A stretch of DNA of 64,000 bases. Source: Owenia fusiformis. Taxonomy: Eukaryota; Annelida; Polychaeta; Sabellida; Oweniidae. Of this stretch, positions 1 to 11,251 are shown one piece after another. The stretch lies in contig CAIIXF020000004.1 in NCBI GenBank assembly GCA_903813345.2, positions 1-64,000 of the forward strand, given 5' to 3'. How positions within the stretch are numbered: position 1 is the first letter of the stretch; the number at the start of each line of letters is the position of its first letter. The position numbers were made by a program, and so were the translations under genes. The notes below the pieces were generated by a model. That model did no database searches. It worked only from the letters and a program-made list of their open reading frames with translations, and was not told where the DNA came from.

Positions 1-405
1 TACGCGCGAAGAACGCCAGTGGAATCTCCACACCCGGTCGTTTCGTCGACCAGGGAGTTGGGTCGTGTAGTGGCTTTTATCAGCTTTCTTTAGAAACATC
101 ATTCGCGACTCTAGGGGCTATATCAATCGACTTATGAACTCGATCGCACGACTCATTCTAAAGCCACGAAATAAGGCAATTCAGCCATTGTGACCGGAAA
201 ATCATGCACATGACGGTAGAGTTCGACGGCCCGAGGCACCCGTCTAGGCGACTATATCGGCACGAACACATAAGCCTACGCGCGAAGACCACCCGTGAAA
301 TCTCCGAACCTAGTTGGTTCGTAGAACAGGGAGTTGGGTCGTAGCGTCTTGTATCAGCTTTCTTTAGAGACATCATTCGCGGCTGTACGGGCGATATCGA
401 ACGAC
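1..405. repeat. tandem duplication, about 276-bp unit
   Basis: The segment starting TACGCGCGAAGA at position 1 recurs at 277 with about 80% identity (shared blocks CAGGGAGTTGGGTCGT and TATCAGCTTTCTTTAGA). The first unit is complete and the second runs to about 405. The left edge is cut by the window, so more units may lie upstream. No coding potential is seen. Confidence 0.75.
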
Positions 406-800
406 TTGATCGTATTCAGGAATATCCTCAAATATACCAATACTTCAAACATCCAGAAATATATTTAGAAGGATATTTCTGGATACTACAAGTTTTCAAT
501 TTTCAACATATCCGAATTAAGGATATTTTTGGATACTTTACTACCTTAGTATCCAGAAATATTTTTGAGAATCCGGAACAGTGATTCCAGGAATTATACT
601 TATACATATTTAACGTTCAATTTACAACGTTAGTGTATTTAAATCTTTTGTTTGGCGTTTCACCAAATCTGAGACATCAAAAAGTCAGTACTGTACATAA
701 TTAAATTCCTCCCTTAGTGTTTAGTTTGTGCAAAGAGAGTTTTTTACATATAAATGCTTTAAATATATCAACGTATTCTCTAGCTGGAAATTACACAGAT
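406..800. other. AT-rich intergenic stretch with scattered ATATCC/GGATAT motifs
   Basis: There is no gene here. The stretch is rich in short direct and inverted ATATCC-type words (for example TATCCAGAAATAT) that are also common in the repeat that follows. It probably consists of degenerate copies of the same repeat family. Confidence 0.4.
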
Positions 801-1990
801 ATTTGGACATATTATATATATATAAATAGCTAATGAGTTTTTAAGGTAATGTGAACGAAAATATCCTTGTTGAATGTTTAAAATCCCGACCGTATTCATG
901 AACATTGCAAAAGTATCCGTAAATATCCTAAAATATAATTTAATATTTAAGCCATATTTGTGAGTATCCGAATGATATAACAGTTGAATTCATAAATATA
1001 CGTGAAAAACGAGACATATATCGGTATTTGGACATATTATATATATATAAATAGCTAATGAGTTTTTAAGGTAATGTGAACGAAAACATCCTTGTTGAAT
1101 GTTTAAAATCCCGACCGTATTCATGAACATTGCAAAAGTATCCGTAAATATCCTAAAATATAATTTAATATTTAAGCCATATTTGTGAGTATCCGAATGA
1201 TATAACAGTTGAATTCATAAATATACGTGAAAAACGAGACATATATCGGTATTTGGACATATTATATATATATAAATAGCTCATGAGTTTTTAAGGTAAT
1301 GTGAACGAAAATATCCTTGTTGTATGTTTAAAATCCCGACCGTATTCATGAATATTCCAAAAGTATCCGTAAATATCCTAAAATATATAGAGGATATCCT
1401 ATGATTTATGAGTGATATGATTTTTATCCACGAATGGATATGATATCTGCACGAGCGAGCATAGCGAGAGAGTGCAGATATCAATATCCATGAGTGGATT
1501 AAAATCATATCACGAGTAAATCATAGGATGTTCTTTTTATTCCATAGTTAAAGTCATCATCAGAATCGTCGGAAATTAAGTGATTTAATTCGAATTTTCC
1601 AAACGATCCGGCGATGTTGACACTTAGCCTCGAGTCTGAAGTAGCAAAAATCCATAAACCATCGCATACGGCGCCGTATGTCATGGCTAAAAAATCGTAT
1701 GCTATGGTAAAGTGAAAATTTGTCAAAAATATCATATTTTACCACTGATTACAAAAATACCGTTTTTATTTTCACATGTTATCCTATGAATATCATGCTA
1801 ACTATGGAATAAAATTTAATATTTAAGCCATATTTGTGAGTATCCGAATGATATAACAGTTGAATTCATAAATATACGTGAAAAAACGAGACATGTATCG
1901 GTAATATCCACAACTACGGATATTTCTCGATATTAGTGTTCCGTCTCTCAATAATATCCGAGAATCTCCGAAATCCTGATACCTAGAGTA
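801..1990. repeat. tandem repeat, about 225-bp unit, three copies, the last split by an insertion
   Basis: The block starting ATTTGGACATATTATATATA occurs at 801, 1025 and 1251, nearly identical over about 225 bp. The third copy stops after TAAATATCCTAAAATATA near 1387 and resumes with AATTTAATATTTAAGCC near 1814, so about 426 bp is inserted in it. The near identity of the copies points to a recent duplication. Confidence 0.85.
1388..1813. mobile_element. hairpin-forming MITE-like insertion within the 225-bp repeat
   Basis: This sequence interrupts one copy of an otherwise continuous tandem repeat. Its left part (about 1391-1532) is a near-perfect palindrome: GGATATCCTATGATTTATG pairs with AAATCATAGGAT, and TGATTTTTATCCAC pairs with GTGGATTAAAATCA. 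ATTCCATAGTT near 1539 pairs with AACTATGGAAT near 1799. A related hairpin segment, with CACTCGT and GGATATCC motifs, is found at about 22440-22545. No transposase is present, so it is non-autonomous. The superfamily is not determined. Confidence 0.55.
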
Positions 1991-2059
1991 TTTATCACGG
2001 ATTCTTAATGATGTGTTCCATATTCATATAATATCCCGCAAGTATCCAGGCAGGATACT

Positions 2060-2240
2060 TTCTCATTTTTCGCTGTGTTATTCATCAAAAGATATCAATA
2101 AACTCGAAACGGAGCATAGAAAAATTGGCAGGAAAATACAATCCTTTCCCGAATGGGCGGAATGCCCCGTAGCCTACGAGCAACTTGGGTGGGAAGGTAT
2201 AGAATACCAGATTGATACTGCAAAGCTAATGTTCATATGA
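2060..2240 (+). pseudogene. small LINE reverse-transcriptase C-terminal fragment
   Basis: The plus-strand frame encodes INKLETEHRKIGRKI followed by EQLGWEGIEYQI and AKLMFI. Many non-LTR retrotransposons have, after the RT domain, a stretch of the type 'q-r-k-i-g-r-q-i ... LGw-p-i-e-y-q-i ... a-k-L-m-F'. The match is by recognition only. No RT core or endonuclease is nearby, so this would be a short relic. It may be a chance frame. Confidence 0.4.
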
Positions 2241-2552
2241 ATGTTACTGAGTTTGCCTTGCAATAACATTATCCAAAAGACTGCTGATTCTGCGCATGAC
2301 AATAATGGAATTTGACCGTTTAAAGGAATTAAAATGACATCCCCCATCGCACACATGTAGTGCACGGCTAGGAAATACGATCTTTCGGAAATTGTAAAAC
2401 TAATGTCAGATGGACAAATGATCTCCAAAAGTAGTTGGAAACGTCTAGTAAAATGTCGAGCTCGAGACCTACAAGAATCTATGTTTCGAATAAGATGAAT
2501 GTTATATGAAGGTTTAACTTATTTTATCAATGGTCACTCGTGTCTAATTACT

Positions 2553-2977
2553 CAGATGCGAGTAGGCAGTTACCAGTTTCGCCACCAGGTGGCTGATTCG
2601 GGGAATTAACATGGAAGGGTATTACAAAATTTCCTTAAACTTGAATATGCATTAGTTTTAGTGGTTCACTTTTCATATTACCTTTATGTATCTGATAGTT
2701 ATACAAATAAAGATATGTCCAGCAAAAGAAAATATTATCTACCCAACACAAGAAAAGATATTTCACTTTTTGTGGTTTTACAACATGGGGTCTATGGGGA
2801 ATCTCCCCGACCTAGAAGTCACATTTTCAAAGAAAATTAAATTTTCAAAGTTGATAAACTTTTTTCAAAACCACATTTTTAGATGTAATTTTACATGTAG
2901 ATTCCAAATATGACATCAGTTTGACTGAATTGTGAATTTTTAATGACGTAAATCAAGATTATTTCTACTCGCATCTG
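2553..2977. mobile_element. possible 425-bp MITE with 13-bp terminal inverted repeats
   Basis: CAGATGCGAGTAG at 2553-2565 is matched exactly by its reverse complement at 2965-2977. The interior is AT-rich with no transposase. I see no target-site duplication, so the assignment rests on the inverted repeat alone. Confidence 0.4.
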
Positions 2978-3258
2978 GTGTATTCCGAATAGCTGGTATG
3001 TTCTGTGTCAAAGGATGCCGCGATTGAAGGAAAAACAAGTTACAACTGATAAGGCTGGTCATTTAGGTCTGAATGGTCACAAAAAGTGGGATATAGCAAA
3101 CGAAAATGGTCGATTGTGTCTGCAACTTAAATGAAATAGAATCAATCGAACATTTCAATCAATCTCGCCTATCAAATATCATGTCATGGTTCATTTTGTT
3201 CATGTTTCATTGCTAATCTAGTGATCCTTATAATCAAAGAATGTGCTCTTGCTATATA

Positions 3259-4034
3259 CACTCTCCTCTATAAGTTTGGCAACCTTAGCTCCCCCATTGG
3301 ACTACGTGTTAAAGCCTCTTTACATTTGAATTTTTATTAACTTAACCAGCGATGAAAATACTTAATGAATTTTTGAAGATCGACATTCCCATGTTAACCA
3401 ATGGGAAATGGTAGGTTTGCCGCAAGTCATATGACAGAATATCAATCCATCCGAGTCCTTGCAAAAAATACGAGTTAGGCATGGCAAATGAATTTGCTAA
3501 CTTTAATTGACAAAAAAATTGATATGTTTCTTCAGGTTCAACAAAGTTATAGGGCTGTAAAAACCAAATTGTTTTCAAAAAACCTCTCCCATTGAAATAA
3601 CACAGGAGGCGAAAAATTATTTTCAAAAATGACATTGAAGCGCCGTAATGTTAATATTCATCAAATAAACTAAACACTTAGTGTACAAAAAGTTAGACAA
3701 TTCAATTTTCTATATGAACATATTCTTTGCTGAATGGTTTACTAAAAAGATATCCTGATTTCTGATTTGCCCCGAACCCTCAATTTCCCATTGGATTACA
3801 TGGGAATGATGATTTTTAAAAAATCATCAAATTTATCATCAATTTTCGACCTATTGTAATTGAGGAAAAAATTGAGAAAATTTGGAGGTATTAGAAATAA
3901 AGTCAAGTTACGTTTATATCAATATTAGAAGTTATTTCATCGCCGGTTATAAGTAAATAAAAATTCAAAGGTAAAAAGGCTTTAACACGTAGTTCAATGG
4001 AGGAGCTAAGGTTGCCAAACTTATGGGGGGAGTG
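3259..4034. mobile_element. 776-bp MITE with TIRs of about 80 bp and TA target duplication
   Basis: The left end CACTCTCCTCTATAAG at 3259 pairs with GGGGGGAGTG at 4034. The inverted repeats extend inward for about 80 bp (AAGTTTGGCAACCTTAGCTC on the left, its complement on the right). TA flanks both ends, as in Tc1/mariner-type elements. The interior contains further inverted copies of its own sequence. No intact transposase is seen. A second, partly truncated copy in the opposite orientation starts near 4470. Confidence 0.75.
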
Positions 4035-4469
4035 TATATACTACAATGTAATATGAAGTGTGGTGTAAACTGCACAGTATACGCCCAGCGTCTTCTGCAT
4101 AGCTTGTTATTCAAATTTTGATATGAAAATAAATATAAAATAACATAACATTGCGAGATGTACAATCAAGAAAGGTTTGCACTAAACGAAATCTATACAT
4201 ATAAGAATACATCTAGTGTTAAAGATCGCATCATTTTGATCTTAAATTGTACAAATGACGATCTTGCATTGCAAGCTGTCGTAATAATTCATTCAATGTA
4301 TTTTAAAAGACAAGCAACACTCACAACTTCGCTCATAACATAAACATAAGCAAATAATTTATCTACTTTCTTATTTATGTATTAATTCACAATTAATGTA
4401 CAATTGTAACTCTCTTATATTAGAGGTAAATAAAGAATACAATACAGTACTAAAGTTACAGAGCTTCAA

Positions 4470-4941
4470 AGTCATTTTTGAAAATCATTCTTCGCCTCCC
4501 TGTGTTATTTCAATAGGAGAGGTTTTTTTAAAAACAATTTTGACTTTAAAGACTTTAACTTTGTTGAACCTGAAGAAACGTATTAATTTTTTGTTAAATA
4601 AAGTTAACAAATTCAATTGCCTAGTATCTAACTTGTATTTTTTGCAAGGACTCAGATGGATGGGTATTATGACATATGACTTGCGGCAAACCTACCATTT
4701 CCCATTGGTTAACATGGGAATGTCGATTTTCAAAAATTCATCAAATTTTTCATCAATTTTCGACCTATTGTAATTGAGGAAAAAATTGAGAAAATTTAGA
4801 GGTATTGGAAATAATGTCAAATTACGTTTCCATCAATAGTATTTTCATCGCAGGTTAAGTAAATAAAAATTCAAAGGTAAAGAGGCCTTAACACGTAGTT
4901 CATTGGGGGAGCTAAGGTTGCCAAACTTATGGAGGGGAGTG
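4470..4941. mobile_element. second copy of the 776-bp MITE, inverted and truncated
   Basis: This segment is largely the reverse complement of 3259-3655 (GCCTCCCTGTGTTATTTC, TTGCGGCAAACCTACC). It ends with the same GGTTGCCAAACTTATGGAGG terminus, closing at GGGAGTG/TA near 4941. The opposite end is missing. Together the two copies form an inverted pair separated by about 435 bp. Confidence 0.7.
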
Positions 4942-5179
4942 TAGATATAATGATTCACGTTGCCACCAATGTGGAATAGCAAATCTTCCGTTCTAAAAAC
5001 AGCTCTGAAGCTGATCGGGAATCTTAAGAAGACTAATGAGGGCTTGTATTGTATGCGCGCTATACACAATACTGTATAGATTCATGGACTTTGCATTTGC
5101 GGTTACGTTGTGAAAAACATTGCTAGCTTAAACTCTCCATCAATTGCACTACATGTGATCATCGACAAAATGCAACCAG

Positions 5180-5340
5180 AATGAACTGCGAATGAGATGG
5201 ACGTTTTGAAGACTGTTTATGAACGAAGTAGCTAATTGTGTAAGGCGTATTTACGGCCACAGTCAGATTTAGCCCATCTTACGACATTTTTGTAGGACTG
5301 GAAAGAACGGTTGAGAACTAGTTTGGTGTGATAGGGGGTA
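5180..5340. mobile_element. fragment of the CTATCACACC-ended repeat family
   Basis: GACTGTTTATGAACGAAGTA and AACTAGTTTGGTGTGATAG here are reverse-complement matches to the larger element at 40978-41769. This copy retains only about 160 bp, with the TIR end near 5332. Confidence 0.6.
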
Positions 5341-5399
5341 AGCAATGACACTGATAACCGGAAATATTTGTTTTGATTGGTCATTCTTCTGTTTGGATG

Positions 5400-6300
5400 A
5401 ATATTGCTTATAAAGTGTTCATATATGAAAAAATGATATATTTCACTTTTTTATTTGATAATGCCAAATAAAAAAATGCAATGGAAGATCGCAAATACAG
5501 GGTTTTCCATATCTGAAACTTAGGAATCTTATGTAACTTTCAATAAAACAAAATGAGATATAACATGATATGGTAGAAATACAACATGTATGAGTTTAGA
5601 GGGGGTGCTTGTATACGAAACACCTTGTATATTTAACTTTTATGTCTGCGGGGGGGGGTCAATCCGACCCCCCCCCCCCCACTCTCGATTTTTCAAGAGT
5701 ACTTTTTGCAATTTTAGCATCTTTTATATGATATAAACTATGTTTACTGAATGATAAACACTATTTACAATATATTCAAACAAAAAATATGATCGTAATA
5801 TACGTAAAAATATACATAATAGAGAACTTTCGATATAAGTTTTTTGGTCAACTTAATATAACGTGGATGTAATATAACGTTCAAATGCGAACCATTTTTA
5901 AATTTTAAACTGTATTTATTATCACATTTGTGAGATCTCTTGGTCTAAAATGAAATAAGGATTCCTATATGATATACACATTATAAGTTTATCAAATTGA
6001 CTTTGGTGATGAACATTATGAAACTCCCTGTACAAGTACTCGTGAGAGAGTCTATGCAACCAAATGGCTCGCTATAGGAATCGCTAGCACAGATTGGATT
6101 AATAAATTACAATGAAAATAGCAGTCGAAGTGTTTGATTGAATGTATACTTTACATATTCAATACATTAATTTTGAATAGGAGTCACGGTCCATTGGTCG
6201 ACACACATGATTATGTTAGGCTTTGCGTGTAGATCCAATTTATAAGTTTACAATCATCGTCTATATGCCCTTTTACGTTCTAAACTTATATCTCAACTTA
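5400..6300. other. intergenic; facing poly-G and poly-C runs and mariner-type ends
   Basis: No gene is seen. A run of 9 G at about 5650-5658 is followed 8 bases later by 13 C (about 5667-5680), which can pair as a hairpin or form a G-quadruplex. Sequences resembling mariner termini (ACAGGGTTTTCC near 5502, GAAACACCTTGTA near 5618, GAAACTCCCTGTA near 6020) suggest eroded short elements. Confidence 0.4.
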
Positions 6301-6301
6301 A

Positions 6302-6643
6302 GGCCAGGGTGCATGTTCGGAATTTTTCTGCATTCCTCAATTGAGTCACAAGTTATTTTTCAAACAGGAATCACTCCTTCCCCGCATTGTCTACATCTTC
6401 CTGTTTTGCACAAAGAGTGCACTTATGTGCCTAGAAAAGACTGGCGATAAGATTAGTTTCTTTCTTGTTTTTTATACATTTTATCAAAATATTCTTCTTT
6501 ACATTATTTTCTTGGTACATTAGTGCACTCGTTGTGCAAAAGTGAGAGATGTAGACACTGTGGGGAAGGAATGATTCAAAATTGAAAAATAACATGTGAC
6601 CCTATTGAGGGCTGCAGCAAAATTCCGAACGAGCACCCTGACC
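6302..6643. mobile_element. 342-bp MITE, TTAA target site (piggyBac-like)
   Basis: GGCCAGGGTGC at 6302 pairs with GCACCCTGACC ending at 6643. TTAA lies directly outside both ends (6298-6301 and 6644-6647). The arms match imperfectly over about 130 bp (TGTCTACATCTTCC against GAGATGTAGACA). There is no coding sequence. TTAA target duplication is typical of piggyBac-type elements. Confidence 0.75.
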
Positions 6644-6659
6644 TTAAACTTTTAAAAGA

Positions 6660-7406
6660 TCTGTGAAACAATTCACACTTTCGTGTGATGAACCACGAGG
6701 GTCTTATGTGTAGAACTCCATGCCACAAGAGCTAGGTATTGAGTTGACAATGTACATATTACAGCGATGCGACAAATACATTCGCAGTCACTGATTGATG
6801 AATGCGGTATAAACTATATATGTCAACTGGGTACAATTCATAAAAATCAATTTCAAATTAATTAAAGTGTGACAAGACCCTTTTAAGTCCAGGTTTACGT
6901 ATACATTTTCGAAGCAACCACTCGAAAGCTCTCGCAAAATAGGAAAGTCTTAAACGACAACGTTAACTGATACTTGACTCTCTTGGCCTCTCGGGGACCG
7001 GTGTAAAAGAAATTATAGTCCCCTGGGGATTATGGTCCCCTTTCTTAAAGGCCCTTACTGGCCCTGATTGTGGATACGATAATAAGGGAAAGAGTTTTAT
7101 TTAGGTCACCATATAAATCAATGGAAAGTAGGACCATGATTTAGGACCTCCTACCCTTTTACACCGGTCTGTTAGGTGAAGATAACGTCTAGACAAGACT
7201 TTATTGTGAAGCTGAGCATATGGTACATGTATGTATAGAGCAAGACTCAATGTGAAGCTGAGCATATGGTACATTATACTTTACATGTATGTATAAAGCA
7301 AGACATGCGTCTAGTTTCAATTCAGTTTCACATTTTTTGCAATCAAAGCCTGTCAATGTCTAAAACTTAATTTTGTTTCTTAAATTACAATATTTAGAAA
7401 AATTAC
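6660..7406. repeat. intergenic with a 174-bp inverted-repeat element and a short tandem duplication
   Basis: GACCGGTGTAAAAG at 6996-7009 is matched by its exact reverse complement at 7156-7169, giving a 174-bp MITE-like segment. At about 7200-7310 a block containing TGTGAAGCTGAGCATATGG is duplicated in tandem. I see nothing else. Confidence 0.5.
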
Positions 7407-8812
7407 AAAGGATAGGTGTCGATATGGTGAACTGAATTCAACAATATTTTCTCTTAAACCAATTAATGAAAACATTCTGTAAAAAACGGTCCTTTATGTA
7501 ATGTTGACTGATTGACTACAATTTCATGCAAAAATAATTATTTTTATCTGTTTTTGTTAACATTTTTTGTTTTTTAGTGTAATTGTTTTTTGTTCCTTTC
7601 TACCAATTCTTGAGAATGAAATAAAATGTCTTTCCCAACCTTGTTGGAACAAAATAGCATATACAACATTTTCATAGATCTCTCAATATTATAGTTTTAC
7701 AAAGGAAATTTTGGTTGATTTAACAAAAAGTATGCAAAAACTTAAAACAAAACCTCCCAAAATAGATAAAAATTAAGATAAACCTTTTATTTCATTAACA
7801 AGATACTTTTTCAAAATCAACCAAACTTTCCTTTGTACAATTTCAATATTGACCTAAACACGTTGTGTTTATGTCATTTTCTTCCAATGAGGTTCGGACA
7901 GATGTTTCATTTCATTCCGAACATATGATACCAAGAACGAAAAAATGTGTTTTCTAAAACAATATAGAGAAACGAATATAGGGTTGATCATAATGTTCTC
8001 ATAATATCTCTCTAATTTCTTTATTTTTCAATATATTCTAATGAAATTTTCAGAGAATGTGCAGCATAGACTGTCTTATAAATTCAGCAAAAATATGTAG
8101 TTTAACTGAAATATTTAATAAGAAATAGTTGCCATAGTTTGATCTTCATAACAATAAAATTCATACTAACAAAATGTTATGTTAAGCATGAAGATCCTTT
8201 GGTCAGACGAAACATGATCTAAAACAAATATATTGCCAAGATATCAACTAAATTATACCTAAAGGGGCAAAATCAATTTTCCTCGGAATATTTGACAAAG
8301 CAGTCACTTCTAATGAAGCATAACAATCATCCATTGTGAGATCATACAATTCACATGACCATTATAATAGTTCACAACAGTCAAAGGCACATATTATTTG
8401 ACAATTTAACATGTTCGATAGCTTATTTGACAACTTATTATGTATTTAAACATGGTTAATGAGGGCTATTTTAGCTAGTTTTTTTATTTGCCCCGGGTGC
8501 CTTGATTTCAGGTTACTATGGCAACGTTTTCTTGTCTAATGTTTCTGTTATTCTAAATATTTTTCTCTGGATTAATAAAAGATTCCATGCTGCACATTCT
8601 GTGAAGATTTCATAAGAAAATATTGAAAAATAAAGAGATTAGAGAGATATTATGAGAACTTTATGATCAACCATCGTATAATTCAAATTATAATACTACC
8701 ATCCAAAAGATGACCATTAAATTGACGATGTGTAAAATTTTCAGAATGTTTTGATGACCTGTCTAGGAGAAACGCGTGTTCAAAAATTTCAACATATCAA
8801 TACCACTCCTTT
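7407..8812. mobile_element. 1.4-kb TIR element, copy 1
   Basis: The left end AAAGGATAGGTGTCGATATG (7407) pairs with CATATCAATACCACTCCTTT at 8812, giving TIRs of about 27 bp. Subterminal sequences are also inverted: TTTGTAAAACTATAATATTG-type blocks occur in both orientations around 7680-7860. The second copy, 34738-36171, shares the TIRs and the subterminal blocks. No intact transposase reading frame is visible, so this is a non-autonomous element. The superfamily is unknown and no clear target duplication is seen. Confidence 0.7.
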
Positions 8813-8837
8813 GATGTTTTTCTTCAATCCCCAAATC

Positions 8838-10955
8838 CTAACGGGCTTTGATACGTGATCTAAAAGGGAACATCCGGTTGTCAGACTTATGGAGAGGATC
8901 ATGTCTTTTGATAAGTGAACTAAAGGGGAACACCCGGTTGTCAGACTTATGGAGAGGATCATGTCTCTTGATAAGTGAACTAAAAGGGAACATTCGGTTG
9001 TCAGGCTTATGGAGAGGATCATGTCTTTTGATAAGTGATCTAAAAGGGAACATTCGGTTGTCAGGCTTATGGAGAGGATCATGTCTCTTGATACGTGATC
9101 TAAAAGGGAACATCCGGTTGTCAGACTTATGGAGAGGATCATGTCTTTTGATAAGTGAACTAAAGGGGAACATCCGGTTGTCAGACTTATGGAGAGGATC
9201 ATGTCTTTTGATAAGTGAACTAAAGGGGAACACCCGGTTGTCAGACTTATGGAGAGGATCATGTCTCTTGATACGTGATCTAAAAGGGAACATCCGGTTG
9301 TCAGACTTATGGAGAGGATCATGTCTTTTGATAAGTGAACTAAAGGGGAACATCCGGTTGTCAGACTTATGGAGAGGATCATGTCTTTTGATAAGTGAAC
9401 TAAAAGGGAACATCCGGTTGTCAGACTTATGGAGAGGATCATGTCTTTTGATAAGTGAACTAAAGGGGAACATCCGGTTGTCAGATTTATGGAGAGGATC
9501 ATGTCTTTTGATAAGTGAACTAAAGGGGAACATCCGGTTGTCAGACTTATTGAGAGGACCATGTCTTTTGATAAGTGATCTAAAAGGGAACATCCGGTTG
9601 TCAGGCTTATGGAGAGGACCATGTCTTTTGATAAGTGATCTAAAAGGGAACATTCGGTTGTCAGACTTATGGAGAGGATCATGTCTCTTGATAAGTGATC
9701 TAAAGGGAACATCAGGTTGTCAGACTTATGGAGAGGACCATGTCTTTTGATACGTGATCTAAAAGGGAACATCCGGTTGTCAGACTTATGGAGGGGACCA
9801 TATCTTTTGATAAGTAATCTAAAAGGGAACATCCGGTTGTCAGACTTATGGAGAGGACCATGTCTTTTGATAAGTGAACTAAAAGGGAACATCCAGTTGT
9901 CAGGCTTATGGAGAGGACCATGTCTTTTGATAAGTGATCTAAAAGGGAACATTCGGTTGTCAGACTTATGGAGAGGACCATGTCTTTTGATAAGTGATCT
10001 AAAAGGGAACACCCGGTTGTCAGACTTATGGAGGGGACCATATCTTTTGATAAGTGATCTAAAAGGGAACATCCGGTTGTCAGACTTATGGAGAGGACCA
10101 TGTCTTTGATAGGTGATCTAAAAGGGAACATCCGGTTGTCAGACTTATGGAGAGGACCATGTCTTTTGATAAGTGAACTAAAAGGGAACATCCGGTTGTC
10201 AGGCTTATGGAGAGGATCATGTCTTTTGATAAGTGAACTAAAAGGGAACATCCGGTTGTCAGACTTATGGAGAGGACCATGTCTTTTGATAAGTGATCTA
10301 AAAGGGAACACCCGGTTGTCAGACTTATGGAGAGGATCATGTCTCTTGATAAGTGAACTAAAAGGGAACATTCGGTTGTCAGGCTTATGGAGAGGATCAT
10401 GTCTTTTGATAAGTGATCTAAAAGGGAACATCCGGTTGTCAGACTTATGGAGAGGATCATGTCTCTTGATAAGTGAACTAAAAGGGAACATTCGGTTGTC
10501 AGGCTTATGGAGAGGATCATGTCTCTTGATAAGTGATCTAAAGGGAACATCAGGTTGTCAGACTTATGGAGAGGACCATGTCTTTTGATAAGTGATCTAA
10601 AAGGGAACATCCAGTTGTCAGGCTTATGGAGAGGACCATGTCTTTTGATAAGTGATCTAAAAGGGAACACCCGGTTGTCAGACTTATGGAGAGGATCATG
10701 TCTCTTGATAAGTGAACTAAAAGGGAACATCCGGTTGTCAGACTTATGGAGAGGACCATGTCTTTTGATAAGTGATCTAAAAGGGAACACCCGGTTGTCA
10801 GACTTATGGAGAGGATCATGTCTCTTGATAAGTGAACTAAAAGGGAACATTCGGTTGTCAGGCTTATGGAGAGGATCATGTCTCTTGATAAGTGAACTAA
10901 AAGGGAACATCCGGTTGTCAGGCTTATGGAGAGGATCATGTCTTTTGACTTAGTA
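8838..10955. repeat. 60-bp minisatellite, about 35 copies
   Basis: The unit, built on CTTATGGAGAGGATCATGTC followed by TTTTGATAAGTG and AAGGGAACATCCGGTTGTC, repeats about 35 times. Copies differ at a few recurring sites (GATC or GACC; AAGTGAAC or AAGTGATC; CATCCGG, CATTCGG or CACCCGG) in a shuffled pattern, which indicates unequal exchange or gene conversion. The period is divisible by three, so several frames on both strands stay open (for example SDLWRG plus, FPFRSLIKRH minus). Units of 59 bp near 9700, 10105 and 10540 shift the frame, which argues against coding. The array ends about 140 bp beyond the stop codon of the minus-strand receptor gene. Confidence 0.95.
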
Positions 10956-11093
10956 GACGTTGCCGATTGCCCAAACGCAAGGGACGTAGTTCAGAAAGCA
11001 TCGTCGGCAAGTGACATAATCACAATGTAATTAAATTGTATTCATAGTATCTATAAATCTCCTTTTGGTGTGAGCATTTTGTTTTTCATTAGT

Positions 11094-11251
11094 TCAAGCC
11101 TTTATTACGTATTCGTGTTGAGTTTCACTCTTTCGTTTTTTCATAGTGCAATATATGGCGACAACGATGACTATGGAAACATTGAGTACAACAAATCCTC
11201 CAACTGCTCCGCCAACAATCACCAGGATGCCGCTATGGAGCAAATCCGAAT
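11094..11251 (-). CDS. receptor gene exon 7: transmembrane helix, cytoplasmic tail and stop
   Basis: The acceptor is TTTTTATTTTTAG. It encodes DSDLLHSG, then a long hydrophobic helix containing VGGAVGGFVVLN and IVIVVAIYC, then TMKKRKSETQHEYVIKA and TGA. The basic KKRK after the helix places the C-terminus in the cytosol (type I). The GGAVGG small-residue pattern may allow helix packing. No polyadenylation signal is obvious before the 60-bp minisatellite begins. Confidence 0.85.

Noticed and set aside
8789-10953. Long open frames on both strands (up to 427 aa) as a repeat protein
   Set aside because: The 60-bp period is a multiple of three, so absence of stops in one unit opens the whole array. 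59-bp units shift the frame, and variants do not respect codon positions.
8838-10955. CRISPR array
   Set aside because: The repeats are contiguous without unique spacers, and the genome is eukaryotic. The same applies to the other arrays.
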